Source: JBJXFY01 sp046155815 (GTDB lineage: Bacteria > Verrucomicrobiota > Verrucomicrobiia > Limisphaerales > CAIMTB01). From it: 16,506 bases of DNA. A program made the position numbers and the translations under genes. Below the pieces are notes generated by a model. It was not told the origin of the DNA and ran no database searches. It worked only from the letters and a program-made list of their open reading frames with translations. Below are positions 1-5,668 of the stretch, piece by piece; position 1 is the stretch's first letter, and each line of letters opens with the position of its first letter. The DNA lies in the NCBI GenBank assembly GCA_046155815.1, contig JBJXFY010000449.1:1-16506 (forward strand), read 5' to 3'.

Positions 1-1208
1 CCCCAGCGCACGAAGTCGCCCACGATCAGGAAGTAGGAGATGTAGCCCGTCTTCTCGATCACCCCGAGCTCGAGTTCGAGCCGGTCGAGCAGGGTCTTCA
101 GCGCGTGTTGGACTGCGGGAGATTGCAGGGTCAACGAGGAAGCGCCCTCACCCGGAGGGAAAGGGCCGGGGTGAGGGCTCGGCGGAAACAGATGCTCCAG
201 CCTCCGCGCCTCCCGCACCGCCTCGACCACGATCTGCCTCCCCTCGACCCGCGCCACGATGCCGTAGCGCTCGAGCAGGCCCTCGCAGAGCAGCTTCCGC
301 AGCCACCCCTCGCGCGTCCACGTCTCCGGCGGCTGGAAGACGGGGTAGTGCTCCGCACCCTTGCCGAACTGGATTTCGACGTGGCAGCGCTCGGCCACCT
401 CGAGGGTGTTGCGCACTGCCTCCGGCACTTCCGTGAAGCGCGCCTGCATCTCCTCCGCGCTGCGCAGGTAGAACTGTTCCGGCAGGTACACGCGCTTGGC
501 GGGGTCGCGCACCGTCTGCCGGCCGAGGCAGACGAGGCATTCGTGCGCCTCCCAGTCGCCGCGCTCGACGTAGTGAACGTCGTTCGTCGCGACCGTCTTC
601 AGGCCGAACTCCTTCGCCCACGGGATCAACGCGCGGTTCACCTTCGCCTGCTCCGGGATGCCGTGGTTCTGCAGCTCGAGGAAGTAGTTCTCGGCCCCGA
701 GCGTCTGCTTGAACCAGTCAATCGTCTCCCGCGCCTGCCGCTCGTCGCCGCGCAGGATCAGGTCCGGCACCTCGCTCGCGAGGCACCCCGAGAGCGCGAT
801 CAGCCCCTGCGCGTGCCGGGCGAGCAGCTCCTTGTCGATGCGCGGCTTGTAGTAGAAGCCCTCGAGGTGCGCGTCCGTGACGAGGCGGATGAGGTTGCGG
901 TAGCCGGCCTGGTCGCGCGCCAGGAGGACGAGGTGGTGGTAGTTGTCGCCGCCGTTGCGGGCGGGCTTCTTGTCCAGCCGGCTGCCCGGCGCGACGTACA
1001 CCTCGCAGCCGAGGATGGGCTTTACGCCCGCCGCCTTCGCGGCCTGCCAGAACTCGACCGCGCCGTACATCACGCCGTGGTCCGTCATCGCCACCGCCGG
1101 GAAGCCCAGCTCCGCGGCGCGGGCCATGAGCGCCTCCGGCCGGCAGCAGGCGTCGAGCAGCGAGTGCTCGGTGTGCAGGTGCAGGTGGACGAACTCGGCG
1201 CGCGGCAT
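1..1208 (-). CDS. dnaE: DNA polymerase III subunit alpha, N-terminal part (partial at window edge)
   Basis: Replicative polymerase alpha subunit, cytoplasmic; 402 codons are visible and the rest lies beyond the left edge. The ATG at 1208 gives MPRAEFVHLHLHTEHS, the usual start of the PHP domain (about residues 5-280). By position, all nine PHP metal ligands known from active PHP exonucleases seem present: H10, H12, D19, H44, E69, H91 or H92, C142, D210 and H212, so this domain may still proofread (inference). The beginning of the palm appears at the edge (ELGVIEKTGYISYFLIVGDF). Between them, around residues 320-370, is a linker longer than in E. coli, and part of it is coded by a palindromic repeat (144-178). 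It is divergent from the TauE gene with about 95 bp between them; no clear Shine-Dalgarno. Identification is secure. Confidence 0.96.
   Translation of the reverse strand, partial: MPRAEFVHLHLHTEHSLLDACCRPEALMARAAELGFPAVAMTDHGVMYGAVEFWQAAKAAGVKPILGCEVYVAPGSRLDKKPARNGGDNYHHLVLLARDQAGYRNLIRLVTDAHLEGFYYKPRIDKELLARHAQGLIALSGCLASEVPDLILRGDERQARETIDWFKQTLGAENYFLELQNHGIPEQAKVNRALIPWAKEFGLKTVATNDVHYVERGDWEAHECLVCLGRQTVRDPAKRVYLPEQFYLRSAEEMQARFTEVPEAVRNTLEVAERCHVEIQFGKGAEHYPVFQPPETWTREGWLRKLLCEGLLERYGIVARVEGRQIVVEAVREARRLEHLFPPSPHPGPFPPGEGASSLTLQSPAVQHALKTLLDRLELELGVIEKTGYISYFLIVGDFVRW
144..178. repeat. Palindromic repeat read in frame inside dnaE
   Basis: GCCCTCACCC at 144-153 is the exact reverse complement of GGGTGAGGGC at 169-178, with a purine-rich 15-nt centre. 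On the dnaE strand it is read without a stop as SPHPGPFPPGEG, around residues 344-355. This phrase (S-P-H-P-G-P-L/F-P-x-G-E-G) is familiar from interspersed REP-like palindromes in many GC-rich genomes (from memory, not searched). It lies in a tolerant linker between the PHP domain and the palm. Confidence 0.7.
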
Positions 1209-1302
1209 CGCGGCGACTCTGGCCGCCGGCGGGGGCGCGGCAAGGCGGGGCGGCGGAAAGTTGTCCGCGGCGCCGGCCATGGCCATGCTGCCATCCGTTT
1301 TC

Positions 1303-2040
1303 ATGAGTCTGGAAACCGCCGCCGCGCTGGCCGCGCTGATGTTCGCGGCGGCCGTGCTGTACTCGATGGTCGGGCACGCGGGGGCGTCCGGCTATCTGGC
1401 GGTGATGGCGCTGTTCGGCCTCGCGCCGGCCGTGCTGCGGCCCACGGCGCTCACGCTCAACCTCTGCGTGGCGGTGATCGCCACGGCGACCTTTGCGCGT
1501 GCGGGCTGCTTCCGATGGCCGCTGTTCTGGCCGTTCGCGCTCACCTCGGTGCCGTGCGCGTTCGTGGGCGGGATGCTGCACCTGCCGCCGGGCGCGTACC
1601 GGGCGGCCCTCGGGCTGGTGCTGCTGTTCAGCGCGGTGCGCCTGCTGGTGCCCGATCCGAGGGCCGACGATCCCCTGCGTCCCCTGCCGGTCGGGCTGGG
1701 CCTCGGACTCGGTGCCCTCCTGGGCCTGCTGTCCGGCCTGACAGGCGTGGGCGGCGGCATCTTCCTCAGTCCGCTGCTGCTCTTCGCGCGGTTCGCCTCG
1801 CCGCGAGAGACGGCCGGGGTGTCGGCACCATTCATCCTGGTGAACTCCGCCGCCGGCCTGCTGGGCGGGCGGGACGGCCTCGCCCACCTGCCGCCGGCCT
1901 GGCCGTGGTGGGCGCTCGCGGTGATCGTCGGCGGGCTGCTCGGCTCGCGTGTCGGCGCGCGGAAGCTGGGCGCGCCTTCCATCCGCCGCGTGCTGGCCGC
2001 TGTTCTTGGCGTGGCGGCGGCGAAGATGCTGCTGGGGTGA
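1303..2040 (+). CDS. TauE/SafE-family sulfite exporter-like membrane protein
   Basis: Inner-membrane protein of the TauE/SafE (DUF81) family, about 245 residues and nearly all hydrophobic, with the family's two-fold repeat. The first half has GHAGASGYLAVMALFGL and the second the diagnostic glycine-rich GLTGVGGGIFLSPLLL, each preceding further membrane segments. The family is linked to export of sulfite, sulfoacetate or related anions; the real substrate cannot be read here and there is no sulfonate gene beside it. The start is uncertain: in-frame ATGs at 1279, 1285 and 1303 all lack a good ribosome site. I chose 1303 because the first membrane helix begins directly after it. Read alone on the plus strand, divergent from dnaE. 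Confidence 0.85.
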   Translation: MSLETAAALAALMFAAAVLYSMVGHAGASGYLAVMALFGLAPAVLRPTALTLNLCVAVIATATFARAGCFRWPLFWPFALTSVPCAFVGGMLHLPPGAYRAALGLVLLFSAVRLLVPDPRADDPLRPLPVGLGLGLGALLGLLSGLTGVGGGIFLSPLLLFARFASPRETAGVSAPFILVNSAAGLLGGRDGLAHLPPAWPWWALAVIVGGLLGSRVGARKLGAPSIRRVLAAVLGVAAAKMLLG

Positions 2041-2064
2041 TTTGAAATCCTCCTCAACCAAGCC

Positions 2065-2094
2065 GAGGACGAGCACGAGCGCGAGCACGAGCAC
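2065..2094 (+). repeat. Five tandem hexamers (GAGSRC)
   Basis: Five consecutive hexamers between the TauE and GH42 genes: GAGGAC, GAGCAC, GAGCGC, GAGCAC, GAGCAC. The track lies 24 nt after the TauE stop and before the GH42 start. Similar GAGCAC runs occur interspersed in other GC-rich genomes of this kind (from memory). No function is evident. Confidence 0.6.
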
Positions 2095-2177
2095 AATCCC
2101 TCGGCCCGCCCGGGGGAGATTCCCGTTGCCACGGCGGCGCGTCCGTCTAGCCTGCGGTCACAACCTCCCCCCCGCTT

Positions 2178-4250
2178 ATGTGGTTCGGCGTTGATTATCA
2201 CCCGGAGCATTGGGTCTTTCCCTACGACGGCACCGCCGAAGACCCGGAGGCGCGCTGGCGGCGCGACGTGGAGCTGATGCTGGCCGCCGGCGTGAACATC
2301 GTCCGCATGGGCGAGTTTTGCTGGGGGCTGTACGAGCCGGAGGAGGGGAAGTTCGACTTCGCCTGGATGCGCCGCGCGATGGACGTTTTCCAGACGGCCG
2401 GCATCAAGGTCGTGCTCGGCACGCCCACCGCCGCGCCGCCGCTCTGGCTGTCGCGCAAGCACCCGGAAATCCTGCCGCAGGACGAGTGCGGCGTGACGCT
2501 GCACGAGGGCACGCGCCACGCGTACTGCATGAACAGCAACCTCTACTGGGGCTACGCGCGGAAGATCGTGACCGCCCTCGCCAGCGAGCTGGGCGCGCAT
2601 CCTTCGCTCCTCGCGTGGCAGGTGGACAACGGCATTGGCGGCCACCGCACCGAGTTTTCCTTCAACGAGGAGACGCGCAAGGACTGGCACCTCTGGCTCC
2701 AGGCCAAGTATGAGACGATCCAGCGTCTCAACGATCTGATGGGCCTCCGCTTCTGGGGCCAGGTGGTCACGGACTGGGACCAGGTGCCCATGCCCATGAA
2801 CGCCCCCACGGTCCACAACCCCGCGCTCGTGCTCGACTGGATGCGCTTCTCCAGCGACTCCTGCGTGGCCTTCGTCCGGATGCAGGCCGACCTGCTCCGT
2901 GAACTCACGCCCGACCGGCCCGTCACCACCAACCTCCGCGCCCTCTCCCGCCACTTCGACCACTATGACATGGCGGGCGTGCTCGATTTCGTCTCCCTCG
3001 ACACCTACGCCACGGTGATGGGCGAGTTCGCCGAGCACGCCTGCGAGTTCGACATGATGCGCTCCCTGAAGCGGGAGGACATCCGCATCCCGGGCGGGAA
3101 GGACGGCTTCTGGGTGATCGAGCAGAAGGCCGGCAACGTGAACTGGCAGGACGTGAACTCACTCCTGCGGCCCGGCGTCGTGCGTCTCTTCACCTTTCAG
3201 GCCATCGCCCGCGGCGCGGACGGCATCCTCTACTTCTTCTGGCGCTCGCCGCGCATCGGCTCGGAGAAGTTCTACGGCGGCGTCCTCACCCACGACGGCC
3301 GCGGCGAAAACCGCGTGTACAAGGAGATCACCCAGGTCGGCGACGAGGTGAAGCTCCTTGGCCCGGTGCTCGAAGGCACCCGCGTGAAGGCCGACGTCTG
3401 CATCCTCTTCAGCCACGATAACGAGTGGACCCTCAAGCTGCCCGCGCAGCCCAACCGGCACTTCCGGCAGCGTGAGCACATGCTGCGCTTCTACCGCGCC
3501 CTGCACGAACGCAACCTCCCCGTGGACTTCGCCCGCCCCGGCGACGACCTCTCCGGCTACAAGCTCGTCATCGCGCCCTCGCTCCACCAGGTCGCCGCCG
3601 GCGAGACCGACCTGCTCAAGCTCTACGTCCAGAACGGCGGCACGCTGGTCGGCACTTTCAACACCGGCCTCGTGGACGAGCACCACATGGCGCCCGCCTC
3701 CGGCTTCCCGCTCGAGATGACCGACCTCTTCGGCCTGCAGGTGCTCGAGTTTGACCCCATCCCGCCCGCCGAGGCGAACCATCTCAACTTCAAGGGTGAC
3801 TTCCATGTGAGTCACCTCCACCACGCGCAGCTTTGGTGCGACATCATCGAGCCTCGCGGCTGCACGGTGCTCGCCACCTACTCCAAGGACTTCTACGCCG
3901 GCCGCCCGGCCGTGACGGTGAACACCTTCGGCATCGGGCGCGCCATCTACCTCGGGACGATGTGCGAGCAGGCGTTCTATCTCGACCTGGCCGACTGGCT
4001 GCGCGAGCTGCTCAACCTCGCCCCGCTCCTCAAGGTGCCCGCCGGCGTCGAGGTCAGCCTGCGCGAGAAGGACGGCCTGCGCGTGTACTTCCTCCTCAAC
4101 CACCAGCACTCGCCCATCCGGCTGAACTTCTACAAGCCGATGCACGACTTCTTGACCGGCGGAACAGTCAGCGGCAGCTACGATCTCGCGCCGCACGGCG
4201 TGCTCGTCCTGGATGAACCCGTTGCCAAAGCCGCCTCCGCCTCCGCCTGA
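2178..4250 (+). CDS. GH42 beta-galactosidase-like protein with altered acid/base residue
   Basis: Glycoside hydrolase family 42 protein, 690 residues, full family length, probably cytoplasmic (no signal peptide). The N-terminus WFGVDYHPEHW and residues 1-390 form the catalytic barrel; residues about 400-600 are the flavodoxin-like trimerisation domain (LVIAPSLHQV, GGTLVGTFNTG), followed by a small beta domain ending YDLAPHGVLVLDE. The expected nucleophile is E315 in FWVIEQKAG. The acid/base Glu, normally in W-Q-x-D-N-E, is missing: the sequence reads AWQVDNGIGGH with G152, codon GGC at 2631. Either activity is altered, a nearby acid such as E159 substitutes, or this is a divergent subfamily. 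The ATG at 2178 matches the usual family start; no Shine-Dalgarno is seen. The end overlaps the DUF721 gene by 38 bp. Confidence 0.93.
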   Translation: MWFGVDYHPEHWVFPYDGTAEDPEARWRRDVELMLAAGVNIVRMGEFCWGLYEPEEGKFDFAWMRRAMDVFQTAGIKVVLGTPTAAPPLWLSRKHPEILPQDECGVTLHEGTRHAYCMNSNLYWGYARKIVTALASELGAHPSLLAWQVDNGIGGHRTEFSFNEETRKDWHLWLQAKYETIQRLNDLMGLRFWGQVVTDWDQVPMPMNAPTVHNPALVLDWMRFSSDSCVAFVRMQADLLRELTPDRPVTTNLRALSRHFDHYDMAGVLDFVSLDTYATVMGEFAEHACEFDMMRSLKREDIRIPGGKDGFWVIEQKAGNVNWQDVNSLLRPGVVRLFTFQAIARGADGILYFFWRSPRIGSEKFYGGVLTHDGRGENRVYKEITQVGDEVKLLGPVLEGTRVKADVCILFSHDNEWTLKLPAQPNRHFRQREHMLRFYRALHERNLPVDFARPGDDLSGYKLVIAPSLHQVAAGETDLLKLYVQNGGTLVGTFNTGLVDEHHMAPASGFPLEMTDLFGLQVLEFDPIPPAEANHLNFKGDFHVSHLHHAQLWCDIIEPRGCTVLATYSKDFYAGRPAVTVNTFGIGRAIYLGTMCEQAFYLDLADWLRELLNLAPLLKVPAGVEVSLREKDGLRVYFLLNHQHSPIRLNFYKPMHDFLTGGTVSGSYDLAPHGVLVLDEPVAKAASASA

Positions 4251-4626
4251 CCGGGCGTGGCGAGCCGCGCGCCGCAGCATTCTCGCGGGCTGGCGGGGCG
4301 TGGATCTCGAACCCGCCGAACGCCGGCCACGTTCCGGCGGCCGGCCCATGAGCGAGCTGGTCGGCAGCGTCACCGGCAGGCTCCGCCTGGAATCCCGCCG
4401 CGCGGACGTGGAGATCCTCCGCGCCTGGGAATCCCTGCTGGACCCGAACATCGTCCGCCACGCCCGCCCCGTCGGCCTGAACCGTCACGGCACGCTCTTC
4501 GTGAGCGTGGACAGCAGCGTGTGGCTCGACGAGATCGTGCGCTACCGTAGGCGCGAAATCCTCCAGCGGCTGCAGGACGCCTTCGGCCCGGCGCGCATCG
4601 TGAAGATCTCCTACCGCACCGGGTAG
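4213..4626 (+). CDS. DUF721 / DciA-like protein
   Basis: Small basic protein of 137 residues in the DUF721 family, whose DciA members load the replicative helicase DnaB in bacteria lacking DnaC. The domain is residues about 50-136: RAWESLLDPNIVRHARPVGL, then the strand GTLFVSVDSSVWLDEIVRYR, and the end FGPARIVKISYRTG. The N-terminus is proline-rich (PLPKPPPPPPD) then RAWRAARRSILAGWRGVDLEP, which resembles other long-form members, so the ATG at 4213 is preferred over the internal ATG at 4348. The gene starts inside the end of the GH42 gene, so the two are probably co-transcribed although functionally unrelated. Family assignment is good; the helicase-loading role here is inference. Confidence 0.82.
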   Translation: MNPLPKPPPPPPDRAWRAARRSILAGWRGVDLEPAERRPRSGGRPMSELVGSVTGRLRLESRRADVEILRAWESLLDPNIVRHARPVGLNRHGTLFVSVDSSVWLDEIVRYRRREILQRLQDAFGPARIVKISYRTG

Positions 4627-4632
4627 CTGAGT

Positions 4633-4651
4633 CTGCGGCGCCCCGCCGCAG
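4633..4651 (+). terminator. Stem-loop after DUF721 gene
   Basis: CTGCGGCG (4633-4640) pairs perfectly with CGCCGCAG (4644-4651) around a 3-nt loop, 6 nt after the DUF721 stop codon. There is no T-run, so it may be a weak or RNA-stabilising hairpin rather than an intrinsic terminator. Confidence 0.45.
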
Positions 4652-4794
4652 CAAGGTGGAGACGAGGCCACGCCGCCTGCTTCATGGCCACCGCCTCGGC
4701 AAGGCGCCGCGAACACCCTCCGCGACGGGGCCGTCGCCGCCACAGCGCCGTTTCCGCGTGCCCACCCGTGGCGGCTCCGCTACAACCGCGGCGC

Positions 4795-5148
4795 ATGACC
4801 CCTTCCGAGCCGCCCGCCGACCATGTCCACAGCGAGGCCTTCCTGCGTATTCTCATGCGCCGGCAGCTCCGGCTGAGCATCGCCTGCGCGGCCGCGTTCC
4901 TCGTGGCGCTGCTGGGCCTGCCGCTGCTGAACTACTTTCTGCCTGACGTGATGGCGGTGCGCGTGGGCGGCTTCACGCTGACGTGGCTGGTGCTGGGCGT
5001 GCTGTTCTTCCCGTTCGTGTGGGTGATCTCCTACGTCTTCATCCGCCGCTCGATCGCGCTCGAGGAGGCGGAGGTCAGGGAGGTCGCCCGTGAAGCGCCA
5101 GCGTGTCGCGCGAAGGACGCGACGGGCGCAAAGGCTGAAAATCCCTGA
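4795..5148 (+). CDS. DUF485 family small membrane protein
   Basis: Small inner-membrane protein of 117 residues with two hydrophobic helices (about 28-49 and 60-83) separated by a short polar loop, and FLRILMRRQLRLS before the first helix: the DUF485 (YjcH-like) pattern. Genes of this family usually lie directly upstream of an acetate/carboxylate sodium:solute symporter, as in yjcH-actP; here that symporter follows after a GxxExxY gene. The start is the ATG at 4795; an in-frame ATG at 4684 would add a basic stretch unlike the family. The tail, about residues 105-117 (RAKDATGAKAENP), is coded by the left arm of an inverted repeat and looks acquired. The role as a partner of the symporter is inferred from neighbourhood. 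Confidence 0.85.
   Translation: MTPSEPPADHVHSEAFLRILMRRQLRLSIACAAAFLVALLGLPLLNYFLPDVMAVRVGGFTLTWLVLGVLFFPFVWVISYVFIRRSIALEEAEVREVAREAPACRAKDATGAKAENP
5107..5134 (+). repeat. Left inverted-repeat arm of GxxExxY cassette
   Basis: Begins CGCGCGAAGGACGCG and ends GGGCGCAAAGG. It codes the last part of the DUF485 protein (RAKDATGAK) and pairs with 5633-5660. Confidence 0.7.
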
Positions 5149-5151
5149 CTC

Positions 5152-5616
5152 ATGGAGACAGCGGCGGAAATCGAACGGGTGGGCAAGGCGGTGCTGGATG
5201 CCGCCTTCAAGGTCCACACCGTGCTCGGACCCGGCCTGCTGGAGAGCGTCTATGAAGCGGCGCTAGCCTACGAAATGATCCAGCGGGGATTCACGCTGGA
5301 GCGTCAGAAGGCGATCCCTGCGATCTATGAAGGCATCCGGCTGGACGTGGGGTTCCGGGCGGACCTGGTGGTGAACGGCTGCGTGCTGGTGGAGCTGAAG
5401 GCGGTGGAGCAGATGCAGCCGGTGTTCCAGAAGACCACGACCACCTACTTGCGCCTCGCCGGCCTGAAGCTCGGCTTCCTCATCAATTTCAACGCCCCGC
5501 ATCTGCGTGACGGCATCACGCGCGTTGTCAACGGGCTGGAGGATCCGCCGTCGCTCCGGCCCCGTCCGATGGTGAAAGGCGCGGAACTCCTTCAACGCGG
5601 CTTCCGCCGGCCCTGA
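5152..5616 (+). CDS. GxxExxY protein (PD-(D/E)xK-like fold)
   Basis: GxxExxY family protein of 154 residues, cytoplasmic. The name motif is GLLESVY (G28, E31, Y34). The nuclease-like signature follows: D71 in FRADLVV and E81-L-K83 in VLVELKAVE, then a conserved Gln-containing helix (QKTTTTYLRLAGLKLGFLINF) and the typical ending GITRVVNGL. About 23 further residues form an unusual basic tail. All residues expected for a PD-(D/E)xK nuclease core are present, but the biological role of the family is unknown. It sits between the DUF485 and symporter genes, 3 nt after the DUF485 stop, and is bracketed by the inverted repeat 5107-5134/5633-5660, so it probably arrived as a cassette. The start ATG at 5152 fits the family N-terminus; no Shine-Dalgarno seen. 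Confidence 0.92.
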   Translation: METAAEIERVGKAVLDAAFKVHTVLGPGLLESVYEAALAYEMIQRGFTLERQKAIPAIYEGIRLDVGFRADLVVNGCVLVELKAVEQMQPVFQKTTTTYLRLAGLKLGFLINFNAPHLRDGITRVVNGLEDPPSLRPRPMVKGAELLQRGFRRP

Positions 5617-5632
5617 TCCCACTCATGCCCAA

Positions 5633-5660
5633 CCTTTGCGCCCTTCGCGACCTTGGCGCG
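5633..5660 (-). repeat. Right inverted-repeat arm of GxxExxY cassette
   Basis: Reads CCTTTGCGCCCTTCGCG then ACCTTGGCGCG on the plus strand. It is the imperfect reverse complement of 5107-5134 with three mismatches, and ends 8 nt before the symporter start codon, so it occupies that gene's leader region. Confidence 0.7.
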
Positions 5661-5668
5661 ACCCACCC

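Larger units (their letters stand above)
5107..5660. mobile_element. Inverted-repeat-bounded cassette carrying a GxxExxY gene
   Basis: The left arm 5107-5134 and right arm 5633-5660 are inverted copies of each other, 25 of 28 positions by hand alignment. Each contains 9-nt spaced units of the type GCGAAGGNC, and each ends GGGCGCAAAGG on the inner side. Between them lies one gene (5152-5616). The cassette separates a DUF485 gene from its usual symporter partner; the left arm lies inside the end of the DUF485 gene and the right arm ends 8 nt before the symporter ATG. No transposase and no clear target-site duplication were found. Inference: a passively moved or recombined cassette. Confidence 0.5.

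Noticed and set aside
1392..4451. Long open frames antisense to the TauE, GH42 and DUF721 genes (for example 1392-3038 and 3159-4451 on the minus strand).
   Set aside because: They mirror strong codon-position bias of real plus-strand genes and have shadow-like composition with no family motifs.
5141..5627. Short direct repeat ATCCC(tg)ACTCATG at 5141-5154 and 5616-5627 as target-site duplication of the cassette.
   Set aside because: It lies inside the inverted-repeat arms rather than outside, and is short and interrupted.
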